DNA of 55,782 nt, from the NCBI GenBank assembly GCA_020445745.1, contig JAGRGB010000215.1, forward strand, positions 1 to 55,782. The letters are read 5' to 3'. A model generated the notes under the pieces. It did no database searches, was not told where the DNA came from, and worked only from the letters and a program-made list of their open reading frames with translations. Shown here in pieces: positions 16,192 to 25,145 of the stretch (position 1 is the stretch's first letter; each line of letters begins with the position of its first letter). Position numbers and translations under genes: made by a program. Source of the DNA: Rhodocyclaceae bacterium (GTDB lineage: Bacteria > Pseudomonadota > Gammaproteobacteria > Burkholderiales > Rhodocyclaceae).

Positions 16192-16785
16192 ATGATCGAC
16201 CGCAACTTGCTCGCCCGGCTCGACGCGATGGCGGCGCGCGATCGGGAGACGCGTTCGCGCCTGCTCGAACAGGGCGCGCTGTACGGCGACTATGCCGTTG
16301 CCATGGAGCGGGTCCATCGCGAGAATGCCGAGGCCCTGGCGGCGCTGGTCGCGGCGCATGGCTGGCCCGGGCGTTCGCTGGTCGGCGTCGAAGGCTGCCG
16401 GGCAGCGTGGCTGGTGGCACAGCACGCGATCTGCACGCCCGATCTGCAGCGGCGCTTTCGCGCCTGCCTGCGGCAGGCGGCGGATGCCGGCGAGGTACCG
16501 GAGCGCCAATGGGCGATGCTGGACGACAGGATCCGCTTCAACGAGGGGCGAGCGCAGCGCTACGGCACCGTGCTCGACTGGAACGAGGATGGCGAACTCG
16601 CCTGCACGCTCGAAGATCCGGCGGCCGTCGACTTGCGACGGCGGTCGGTCGGACTGCCGCCGTTCGCGGAGGCGCTGGCGGCCCATCGCGCCGAGGTCGC
16701 CGCCGAGGGCGGCGGGCCTCCCGAAGACCTCGCCGACTATCGCCGGCGGGCCGAACTATGGGCAAGACGTACCGGCTGGCGGTGA
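16192..16785 (+). CDS. DUF6624-type protein
   Basis: The 197-residue protein contains the hallmarks of this uncharacterised family: HGWPGRSLVGVEGCRAAWLV, AQHA, a DDRIRFNEGRAQRYGTVLDW block, and RRRSVGLPPFAEALAAHRAE. It is soluble and has no signal. Its ATG (16192) is preceded by GGGGGAGGG and lies 13 bases after the TIR-like gene, so they form one transcription unit. Family members occur in many contexts, some near toxin or immunity genes, but no biochemical role is known to me. The pairing with a TIR-like membrane protein is the only hint. Confidence 0.75.
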   Translation: MIDRNLLARLDAMAARDRETRSRLLEQGALYGDYAVAMERVHRENAEALAALVAAHGWPGRSLVGVEGCRAAWLVAQHAICTPDLQRRFRACLRQAADAGEVPERQWAMLDDRIRFNEGRAQRYGTVLDWNEDGELACTLEDPAAVDLRRRSVGLPPFAEALAAHRAEVAAEGGGPPEDLADYRRRAELWARRTGWR

Positions 16786-16987
16786 CGGGCGGCCCGTGCC
16801 GACGGCGCCGGCTGCGATCCGGATCGCGCCCGCGTCGCCTCGCGCGACGCCTGCTGCCTTCCGCGCCGCGCCCCGGCGGCAGGCGCGCAGCCCGGGGCGT
16901 CGACTTCTCCCGTGTCGTCGGGCCTCGACCGGGCGAACGGCTTCCCCGGCCAGCGGGCCGGGGTGACGCGACGGGTCGGTGCCGTCC

Positions 16988-17572
16988 TCAGCCGAAGTTG
17001 GCCGAGGCGAAGTCCCAGTTGGCGAGGTTGGCGAGGAAGGCCTCGACGAACTTCGGCCGGGCGTTGCGGTAGTCGATGTAGTAGGCGTGTTCCCACACGT
17101 CAATACAGAGCAGCGGCTTGTCGCCGGTGGTCAGCGGTGTGCCGGCCGGACCCATGTTGACGATGTCGACGCTGCCGTCGGACTTCTTCACCAGCCAGGT
17201 CCAGCCGGAACCGAAGTTGCCCACCGCCGAGGCCTGGAATGCCTTCTTGAACTCGTCGAAGCTGCCGAAGCGGGCGTTGATCGCGTCGCCCAGCGGGCCT
17301 GTCGGGGCGCCACCGCCGCCGGGCTTCATCGAATTCCAGAAGAAGGTGTGGTTCCAGACCTGGGCCGCGTTGTTGTAGACGCCGCCGGCCGGTGCCTTCT
17401 TGACGATCGCCTCGAGGTCGAGATCCGCGTACTCGGTTCCCTTGATCAGGTTGTTGAGGTTGGTGACGTAGGCCTGATGGTGCTTGCCGTAGTGATACTC
17501 GAAGGTTTCCTCCGAGACGTGCGGGGCGAGTGCGTTCTTGGCGTAGGGAAGTGCGGGAAGGGTGTGTTCCAC
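16988..17572 (-). CDS. sodB: Superoxide dismutase [Fe]
   Basis: The enzyme converts superoxide to oxygen and hydrogen peroxide in the cytoplasm. All metal ligands are present: H27 in EYHYGKH, H75 in VWNHTFFWNS, and D158 and H162 in CIDVWEHAYYIDY. The 194-residue length and the FNNAAQVWNH-like block with VYNNAAQ point to the iron rather than the manganese branch. The start is a GTG at 17572, with AGGAG eight bases upstream. No gene follows closely; xseA lies 42 bases upstream on the same strand but needs its own initiation, so co-transcription is possible. Confidence 0.96.
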   Translation of the reverse strand: MEHTLPALPYAKNALAPHVSEETFEYHYGKHHQAYVTNLNNLIKGTEYADLDLEAIVKKAPAGGVYNNAAQVWNHTFFWNSMKPGGGGAPTGPLGDAINARFGSFDEFKKAFQASAVGNFGSGWTWLVKKSDGSVDIVNMGPAGTPLTTGDKPLLCIDVWEHAYYIDYRNARPKFVEAFLANLANWDFASANFG

Positions 17573-17613
17573 CGTGAGTGCTCCTGGGTCGGGTTGCAGA
17601 ATGCTTGACTATT

Positions 17614-19008
17614 CTAGTCGGGTTTGTCGGGCCCTGACAAATCTCCGGCAGATGACGGCCGGGCAGGCGGATGGCTGGCCACTACACGGGCATCCAGGCT
17701 TCCGCGCGCCAGCGCGACGGCGATCTGCGCACCGGGCGCGAGCTGCCCGGCATCACTCACGACCTGGCCGGCGGCGTCGCGCACGATGCCGTAGCCGCGG
17801 GACAGCACGCGCGTCGGATCGAGGTGGTCCAGGGCTTCCGCGAGTCCGTCGAGGCGGGTCGCGGCGTCGCGCAGATTCTTGCGCTGACTCGCTGCGAGGC
17901 GCTCGCCCAGGGCGGCCAGCCGGGTCGTCGCCACCGCCAGCTGTGGCCGTTGCCCGTGGAGCCGCCAGGCCAGCGCGTCGATGCGAGCGAGGGCGGTGGC
18001 ACGGACGTTGCCGATCCGCGCTTCGAGGCGCAGCTGCAGGTGCCCGAGTCGTTCGCGCTGGCGAGTGATGCGCTCGGCAGGATGCACCAGCCGCAACTGG
18101 GCGCGATCGACCCGCTGGGCGGCCCGTTCGAGGGCGCGACGCATCGCCCGGCGAAGCGCATCGGCGAAACGGTCCAGGGCCGGCCCGAGTTCGACGAAGC
18201 CGGCGCTCGCCAGTTCGGCCGCAGCGGTCGGCGTCGCGGCCCGCAGGTCGGCCGCGAAATCCGCGATCGTGAAATCGTGCTCGTGGCCGACGCCGCACAC
18301 CACCGGTACCGCGCAGGCGCGAATGCGGCGCGCCAGGGTGGCGTCGTTGAAGGCCCACAGGTCTTCGATGCTGCCGCCGCCGCGCACCAGCAGCAGGACC
18401 CCGACGCGGTCGTCACGGCAACGTGACGAAGCCTGGTCGATCGCCCCGGCGAGCTTCGCCGGCGCGTCGTCGCCCTGCACCGGGGCCGGGTAGAGGATCA
18501 CCGGAACGCCGGGGGCGCGGCGCGCCAGCGCGGCCAGCACGTCGCGCAAGGCGGCGGCCTGGGGCGAGGTGACGACACCGATCGCGACCGGATAGCGCGG
18601 CAGCGATCGCTTCGACGCCGGATCGAACAGGCCCTCGCGCTCGAGTTCGGCGCGCAGTCGCAGAAAGGCCTCGTAGAGATTGCCAACGCCGGCCCGGCGC
18701 ACCGTGTCGACGCTCAACTGGAAGTCGCCGCGGGCCTCGTAGAGGGTCGCCAGCGCCCTGATCTCGACCTTCTGGCCCTGCTCGAGGTGGAACGGCAGCA
18801 ACTGGGCGCGGTTGCGCCACAGGGTGCAGCGCACCTGGGCGCGCTCGTCCTTGAGCGTGAAATAGACGTGCCCCGATGCGGCACGCACGAGGTTGGAGAT
18901 CTCGCCAGTGATCCACAGCGGCGGGAGTCCCGTCTCGAGCAGCTCGCGCGCCATCCGGTTGAGCCGGCCGACCGTGATCACCGTGTCGTCGGGCAGCCGT
19001 TCAGTCAT
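17614..19008 (-). CDS. xseA: Exodeoxyribonuclease VII large subunit
   Basis: The 464-residue protein has the N-terminal OB-fold (ITVGRLNRMARELLE, LWITGEISN, SGHVYFTLKDERAQVRCTLW) and the catalytic domain with RYPVAIGVVTSPQAAALRDV, RGGGSIEDLWAFND and the CGVGHEHDFTIADFAADLRA block with its conserved His and Asp. A coiled-coil region follows from about residue 270. With XseB it degrades single-stranded DNA. xseB is not in this window, so the subunits are unlinked. It is followed by sodB on the same strand. Confidence 0.96.
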   Translation of the reverse strand: MTERLPDDTVITVGRLNRMARELLETGLPPLWITGEISNLVRAASGHVYFTLKDERAQVRCTLWRNRAQLLPFHLEQGQKVEIRALATLYEARGDFQLSVDTVRRAGVGNLYEAFLRLRAELEREGLFDPASKRSLPRYPVAIGVVTSPQAAALRDVLAALARRAPGVPVILYPAPVQGDDAPAKLAGAIDQASSRCRDDRVGVLLLVRGGGSIEDLWAFNDATLARRIRACAVPVVCGVGHEHDFTIADFAADLRAATPTAAAELASAGFVELGPALDRFADALRRAMRRALERAAQRVDRAQLRLVHPAERITRQRERLGHLQLRLEARIGNVRATALARIDALAWRLHGQRPQLAVATTRLAALGERLAASQRKNLRDAATRLDGLAEALDHLDPTRVLSRGYGIVRDAAGQVVSDAGQLAPGAQIAVALARGSLDARVVASHPPARPSSAGDLSGPDKPD

Positions 19009-19377
19009 TGCAGGGCAGCGCCGATCACGGGCGAGATTTAACGTCGATTGTCATGTTGTTGTTGTAAATAACTGAAAAACAAGGATTGATATCGCGTGTG
19101 GCATTCCGCGTCCTTGCCGGGCAATCGACCATCATAGTCGACCTTCCGGGACCCGGCGCAAGGTCAGGCGGGCTGGCTGCACTGCCACATTTTCGATCAG
19201 CGCAGCCCGGCGTGTGCATTGCCGGGGCCTGCGTCGCCGAATCCACCTGCCTTTCCACAGGTTTGTCCACAGCTTGTGTGGACAGCCCGTGGCAGCCGCC
19301 GCCGACGGCGCAACTTGCGAAAGGGAATGCCGGGCGGCTACATTCCGATCCTTCGAAGGCGCAGTGGGAGTCGAGAC
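19009..19377. other. Divergent intergenic region, xseA and exbB-like
   Basis: Directly upstream of xseA is an AT-rich patch (GTTGTTGTAAATAACTGAAA, about 19058-19077) likely to hold promoter elements for both directions. Further right, TTGCCG and CATAGT are spaced about 17 bases apart (19115-19137) and could drive the plus-strand cluster. A group of DnaA-box-like sequences is listed separately. No gene is supported. Confidence 0.45.
19251..19284. promoter_or_regulatory. Cluster of DnaA-box-like 9-mers with inverted repeat
   Basis: CTTTCCACA (19251-19259) and TTGTCCACA (19263-19271) each differ by one base from the DnaA-box pattern TTWTNCACA and lie 12 bases apart. TGTCCACA (19264-19271) is repeated inverted as TGTGGACA (19277-19284) with five bases between. 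The cluster is about 95 bases upstream of the exbB-like start. It could be a DnaA-binding regulatory site or an operator for another dimeric protein. Confidence 0.4.
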
Positions 19378-19986
19378 GTGTTTGCCATCATCGAGGCCGC
19401 CGGTTGGCCGATCTGGCCGTTGCTGGCCGCGTCCGTGATCGCGGTGGCGCTGATCATCGAACGGGCGATCACCCTGCGTCGTTCCAAGGTAGTGCCTGCG
19501 GGCCTGCTCGAGCAGGTGATCGTCGAACTGCGCCAACGTGGCCCGTCGGTGGAGATGACCAGCCGGGTGTCCGCCCATTCGCCGCTCGGGCGGGTCCTGG
19601 CAGCCGGTGTGCGCAACATGCGCAGCTCGCGGGAGGTCATGAAGGAATCGATCGAGGAAGCCGGCCGCGCGGTCGCCCACGACCTCGAGCGCTTCCTCGT
19701 CACGCTCGGCACGATCGCGTCGATCTCGCCGCTGATGGGCCTGTTCGGCACGATCGTCGGCATGATCGAGATCTTCGGCTCCCAGGGACCGTCGGGCTCG
19801 AACCCCCAGCAGCTCGCCCACGGCATTTCGATCGCCTTGTACAACACCGGCTTCGGCCTGATGATCGCGATCCCGAGCGTGATCTTCTGGCGCCATTTCC
19901 GTGGCCTGGTGAACGCCTTCGTGATCGACATGGAACAGCAGGCGGTCAAGCTGGTGGAGATGGTCCACGGCGAACGCCGCAACTGA
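19378..19986 (+). CDS. exbB: MotA/TolQ/ExbB-family proton channel protein
   Basis: The 202-residue protein starts at GTG 19378, eight bases after GGGAG; longer upstream readings are poor. It has an N-terminal membrane segment (WPIWPLLAASVIAVALIIER), a cytoplasmic loop, and two C-terminal segments in SISPLMGLFGTIVGMIEIF and ISIALYNTGFGLMIAIPSVI, the proton-channel signature. Five such subunits surround an ExbD dimer and couple proton flow to work across the envelope. The ExbD gene follows after 13 bases and lpxK after that, an arrangement common in betaproteobacteria; no tonB is near, so the partner is unknown. The symbol is by family only. Confidence 0.9.
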   Translation: MFAIIEAAGWPIWPLLAASVIAVALIIERAITLRRSKVVPAGLLEQVIVELRQRGPSVEMTSRVSAHSPLGRVLAAGVRNMRSSREVMKESIEEAGRAVAHDLERFLVTLGTIASISPLMGLFGTIVGMIEIFGSQGPSGSNPQQLAHGISIALYNTGFGLMIAIPSVIFWRHFRGLVNAFVIDMEQQAVKLVEMVHGERRN

Positions 19987-19999
19987 ACGGTGCCTCGGC

Positions 20000-20416
20000 A
20001 TGCGATTCCAGACCAACCGCCGGCAGGAAGATCCCGAGATCAACCTGATTCCGATGATCGACATCCTGCTGGTGATCATCATCTTCCTGATGCTCACCAC
20101 CACCTACTCGCGGATCGCCGGGCTCGAGGTCAACCTGCCGACCAGCGACGCCGAAGCCACCGAGAGCCAGATCAACGAAGTCAACGTCGCGGTCAGCGCC
20201 AACGGCGAGGTGCTGGTGAACAAGCAGCCCACCGGCGCCGGGGTCGAGGCGATCGCGGCGGCGCTGGCGGCGGCCGCGGCCGGCAACGACAAGTCGGTGG
20301 TGGTGATCAACGCCGACGCCAAGGCGAGCCACCAGAGCGTCGTGGACGTGATGCAGGGCGCCCAGCAGGCCGGTCTTTCGAACATCTCCTTCGCGACCCA
20401 GACGACGCGGCGCTGA
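20000..20416 (+). CDS. exbD: ExbD/TolR-family biopolymer transport protein
   Basis: The 138-residue protein has the expected layout: a short cytoplasmic N-terminus, one membrane helix containing the essential Asp (INLIPMIDILLVIIIFLMLT, D22 or so), and a periplasmic domain ending SVVDVMQGAQQAGLSNISFA. The Asp carries protons through the ExbB ring. Its stop shares one base with the lpxK start (TGATG), so translation is coupled. The link to lpxK suggests a role in lipid A or envelope transport, but this is inferred from position. Confidence 0.93.
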   Translation: MRFQTNRRQEDPEINLIPMIDILLVIIIFLMLTTTYSRIAGLEVNLPTSDAEATESQINEVNVAVSANGEVLVNKQPTGAGVEAIAAALAAAAAGNDKSVVVINADAKASHQSVVDVMQGAQQAGLSNISFATQTTRR

Positions 20417-21429
20417 TGGCCGGCCGCAGCGCTCCCGCCCACTGGCGCGCACGCACTGCAGCGGCACGGCTGCTGCTGCCGCTGGCCGCCCTGTACGGCG
20501 GCGTTGCGGCAATCAGGCGCAGCCTCTACCGCCATCGATGGCTGGAGGTGCGCGATGCGGCGCTGCCGGTGATCGTGGTCGGCAACATCGCGGCCGGGGG
20601 CAGCGGCAAGACGCCGGTGGTGATCTGGCTGGCGCGGCGGCTGCAGCAGGCGGGCCACCGGCCCGGCATCGTCAGCCGCGGCTACGGCCGCGGCGAGAGC
20701 GGGGTGGCGGTGGTCGAGGTGGGGATGGATGCCGCGCGGGTCGGCGACGAGCCGGCGCTGATCGTGCGCGCCACCGGCTGTCCGATGGTGGTCGGCGCCG
20801 ACCGCCCGGCAGCGGTGGAGCGGCTGCTTCAAGTCTGTCCCGACTGTTCGGTGGTGATCAGTGACGACGGCATGCAGCACTACCGGATGGCGCGCAAGGT
20901 GGAGATCGCGGTGGTCGACGAGGCTGTGCTGGGCAATCTCTGGCTGCTGCCGGCGGGCCCCTTGCGCGAACCCCTCGGGCGGCTGCGCGAGGTCGACCTG
21001 GTGATCTTCAACGGTGACGTGTCGGCGGACATGCGCGCCGCGGTGGCGCCGGTGCCGGGCCATCGCATGCGCCTCGCGCCGGCGCCGGTGCAGCGGCTGG
21101 ATGGCGGCGGAGAGCAGCCGCTGGCCGCCTGGCACGGCCGGCGGGTGCATGCGGTCGCCGGCATCGGGCGGCCGGAGCGATTCTTCGAGATGCTGTCGGC
21201 GCACGGTATCGAGCCGGTCGCCCACGGCTTTCCGGACCACCACCGTTTCGTCGCCGGCGACCTCGATTTCGCCGAGCCGCTGCCGATTCTGATGACGTCC
21301 AAGGATGCGGTAAAATGCCGAGCCTTCGCCCCGGCGGACAGCTGGGAAGTGCCGGTCGATGCCGTCATCGACGACGCCGCGCTCAACACCCTCGTGGAGA
21401 AACTGGCCGATGGACAGTCGCCTGCTTGA
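20416..21429 (+). CDS. lpxK: Tetraacyldisaccharide 4'-kinase
   Basis: LpxK phosphorylates the lipid A disaccharide precursor at the 4' position on the inner face of the cytoplasmic membrane. The 337-residue protein has an N-terminal hydrophobic helix ([20 protein letters not shown]), the P-loop [13 protein letters not shown], the [10 protein letters not shown] loop, and [20 protein letters not shown], which carries catalytic residues. ATG 20416 overlaps the exbD stop. The 3' end overlaps the Trm112-like gene by 20 bases in another frame, and kdsB follows, so Kdo and lipid A steps are grouped. Confidence 0.96.
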   Translation: MAGRSAPAHWRARTAAARLLLPLAALYGGVAAIRRSLYRHRWLEVRDAALPVIVVGNIAAGGSGKTPVVIWLARRLQQAGHRPGIVSRGYGRGESGVAVVEVGMDAARVGDEPALIVRATGCPMVVGADRPAAVERLLQVCPDCSVVISDDGMQHYRMARKVEIAVVDEAVLGNLWLLPAGPLREPLGRLREVDLVIFNGDVSADMRAAVAPVPGHRMRLAPAPVQRLDGGGEQPLAAWHGRRVHAVAGIGRPERFFEMLSAHGIEPVAHGFPDHHRFVAGDLDFAEPLPILMTSKDAVKCRAFAPADSWEVPVDAVIDDAALNTLVEKLADGQSPA

Positions 21430-21585
21430 GATACTGGTGTGCCCGATCTGCAAGGGCAACCTCGACTACCGCAAGGACAAGCAGGAACTGGTGTGCCGGC
21501 CCTGCAAGCTGGCCTATCCGATCCGTGACGGCATTCCGGTGATGCTCGAGGACGAGGCCCGCAGCGTCGCCAGCGACGAACTCTG

Positions 21586-21586
<1 letters not shown>
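21410..21586 (+). CDS. ycaR: Trm112/YcaR-family small zinc-ribbon protein
   Basis: A 58-residue protein, [20 protein letters not shown], with a second pair of cysteines reduced to one in [20 protein letters not shown]. The CPxC and CxxC pairs form a small zinc ribbon. In eukaryotes and archaea Trm112 activates methyltransferases; the bacterial version is nearly always found between lpxK and kdsB and its role is unsettled. It begins inside the lpxK gene and its stop overlaps the kdsB start (TGATG), so three genes are translated as a chain. Confidence 0.93.
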
Positions 21587-23092
<1,506 letters not shown>

Positions 23093-23218
23093 TCCGCGCG
23101 CGGCCCGGACGCGTCGTCGTGGCTACGCCCGGCGGCGCGTCGTGATTTTCGGGCCTGGCAAGGGCGCGCCGGTCCCGCCGCGCGCAGGCGTGCCGGTGCG
23201 CGACACGGGGATCGTCGA

Positions 23219-24505
23219 ATGAGCGCCCGCAACGCGCTGTACCTGCAGTCCGGCGGCATGACCGCGGTGATCAACGCATCGGCATGTGGCGTGATCGAGA
23301 CCGCGCGGCGCCATCCGGCCCGCATCGGGCGGCTGCTGGCGGCCCGCCACGGCGCGCTCGGACTGCTTCGCGAGCAACTGTTCGACACCGGCGTGCTCGG
23401 GCGCGGCGAGCTGATCGGCTTGCGCCAGACACCGGGCGGGGCGTTCGGGTCGTGTCGATTCGATCTCGACGAGCCGGAGGCCAACCCGGCGCAGTACCGG
23501 CGCCTGTTCGCGGTGCTCGAGGCCCACGACATCGCCACCCTGTTCCTCAACGGTGGCAACGGTTCGATGCAGACCGCGCTGCAGATCGCCCGCGCGGCCG
23601 AGTCATTCAGCTATCCCTTGCAGGTGGTGGGCATTCCGAAGACCGTCGACAACGACATCGTCGAGACCGACTGCTGCCCCGGCTACGGCTCGGCGATCAA
23701 GTATCTGGCGAGTTCGGTACGCGAGGCCTCGATCGACATGGCGTCGATGAGCAGCCGCCGCGGGCGGGTCTTCGTGATCGAGGTCATGGGTCGCAATGCC
23801 GGCTGGCTGGCGGCCGGATGCGGGCTGGCTGCGGAAGGCCCGGACGAGGCGCCGCAACTGATCCTGCTGCCCGAGGTGGCGTTCGACGAGGCAGCGTTCG
23901 GCGCCAGGTTGCGCCAATGCGTGGAACGCGTCGGCTGGTGCACGGTGGTGGTCGCCGAGGGCGTGCGGGGGGCCGACGGCAGGCCGCTGGCCCAGGTCTC
24001 CAGCGCCGGACGCTACGTGCAGCTCGGCGGCGCCGGCGCAGTGGTGTCGCGGATGATCCAGGAGCGCTTCGGCTTCAAGGTGCATTGCGCGGTCACCGAC
24101 TATCTGCAGCGCTCGGCGCGCCACCTGGCGTCGGCCACCGACGATGCTCAGGCCTACGCGGTCGGCGCGGCCGCGGTCGAGGCGGCCGTCGGTGGCGCCC
24201 ATGGGGTGACGATGGCGGTGCAGCGCGTGTCGTCCTCGCCCTATTGCTGGCACATCGGCGAGGTGGCGCTGGCGCGGGTCGCCAACCTCGAGCGCCGACT
24301 TCCACCGGCGTTCGTGCGCAGCGACGGCATGCACGTGAGCGACGAGTTCGTCGAGTGGGCGCGGCCGCTGGTGGCGGGCGAGGCCGTGCCGACCTTCATC
24401 GACGGCCTGCCGCGTTATTGGTCACCCCGGCTCGCCCTGATGCCGGCGAGGCTGCCGGCCTACGAGCCGGCGCCGATCGCCGTTACAGCGAAACCTGCGG
24501 ATTGA
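23219..24505 (+). CDS. pfp: 6-phosphofructokinase, probably PPi-dependent
   Basis: The 428-residue protein belongs to the phosphofructokinase family: QSGGMTAVINASACGVIE at the N-terminus, GIPKTVDNDIVETDCCPGYG (K141) and EVMGRNAGWLAAG. Lys in PKTVDND marks PPi-dependent enzymes, where ATP enzymes have Gly. However, the donor loop is GGNGS (112-116), with Gly115 at the position where PPi enzymes usually carry Asp. The donor is therefore not settled by sequence. It catalyses the phosphorylation of fructose 6-phosphate in glycolysis, and PPi enzymes run both ways. The last 23 bases overlap the oppositely directed PEBP gene. Confidence 0.88.
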   Translation: MSARNALYLQSGGMTAVINASACGVIETARRHPARIGRLLAARHGALGLLREQLFDTGVLGRGELIGLRQTPGGAFGSCRFDLDEPEANPAQYRRLFAVLEAHDIATLFLNGGNGSMQTALQIARAAESFSYPLQVVGIPKTVDNDIVETDCCPGYGSAIKYLASSVREASIDMASMSSRRGRVFVIEVMGRNAGWLAAGCGLAAEGPDEAPQLILLPEVAFDEAAFGARLRQCVERVGWCTVVVAEGVRGADGRPLAQVSSAGRYVQLGGAGAVVSRMIQERFGFKVHCAVTDYLQRSARHLASATDDAQAYAVGAAAVEAAVGGAHGVTMAVQRVSSSPYCWHIGEVALARVANLERRLPPAFVRSDGMHVSDEFVEWARPLVAGEAVPTFIDGLPRYWSPRLALMPARLPAYEPAPIAVTAKPAD

Positions 24506-25112
24506 GAGTGTAGCGTCCGGTGATCGCCGCCTCGGCGATGACGTGGCCCGCCAGCGCCGCCAGCGCATCGCCGCCGCCGAAGCTGCCTTCCAGTTCCAGC
24601 CGGGGCACGTCGAGGGCGTACAGCGTGAACACGTAGTGGTGCGCGATCTCGTCGTTCCACGGCGGGCAGGGGCCATCGTAGCCGAAGTAGTCGCCCTTCA
24701 TCTGCGCGTCGCCGGCGAACCAGGCGGTGTAGTCGTTGATGCCCTGCAGGGCGCCGTGGGGCGCCCCGGGCCCGGACTTGCCGCGGGCGGTGACGCCGTC
24801 GGAAAAGCTGCCGGCCGGGATTTCGCTAATGTCCGGCGGCAGATTGACCAGCACCCAGTGGTAGAAATCGACGCGCGGCAACGAGGCCGGTACGCTGCGC
24901 CCCTCCTGGTTGACGTCGTCGCCCTTGCTCGGCACGTCCGGGTCGTGGCAGATCAGCGCCAGCGAGCGGGTGCCGTCCGGGAGGCCGGACCACGACAGGT
25001 GGGGATTGCGATTGGCGCTGAGGGTGATGTGCCCTTCGGCGGCCGGGATCGCGAAGGCGTACTCGCCGGGAATCGGGGCGCCGTCATCGAAGCTGTTGCT
25101 GCTGAGTTTCAT
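24483..25112 (-). CDS. YbhB/YbcL-type PEBP (Raf kinase inhibitor-like) protein
   Basis: The 209-residue protein has the PEBP phosphate-binding pocket: NPHLSWSGLPDGTRSLALIC, HDPDVPSK with the D-P-D-x-P motif, DFYHWVLVNLP, and the GYDGPCPPWNDEIAHHYVFTL block with GP-C-PP and HHY. No signal peptide is seen, so it is probably cytoplasmic, unlike some exported relatives. Bacterial members bind small ligands; their role is not settled. A GGAGCAGCC site lies before ATG 25112. It follows murJ on the same strand by 33 bases and overlaps the pfp end. Confidence 0.92.
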   Translation of the reverse strand: MKLSSNSFDDGAPIPGEYAFAIPAAEGHITLSANRNPHLSWSGLPDGTRSLALICHDPDVPSKGDDVNQEGRSVPASLPRVDFYHWVLVNLPPDISEIPAGSFSDGVTARGKSGPGAPHGALQGINDYTAWFAGDAQMKGDYFGYDGPCPPWNDEIAHHYVFTLYALDVPRLELEGSFGGGDALAALAGHVIAEAAITGRYTLNPQVSL

Positions 25113-25145
25113 GGCTGCTCCTTGTGGTCGGATGAGGCCCGGACC

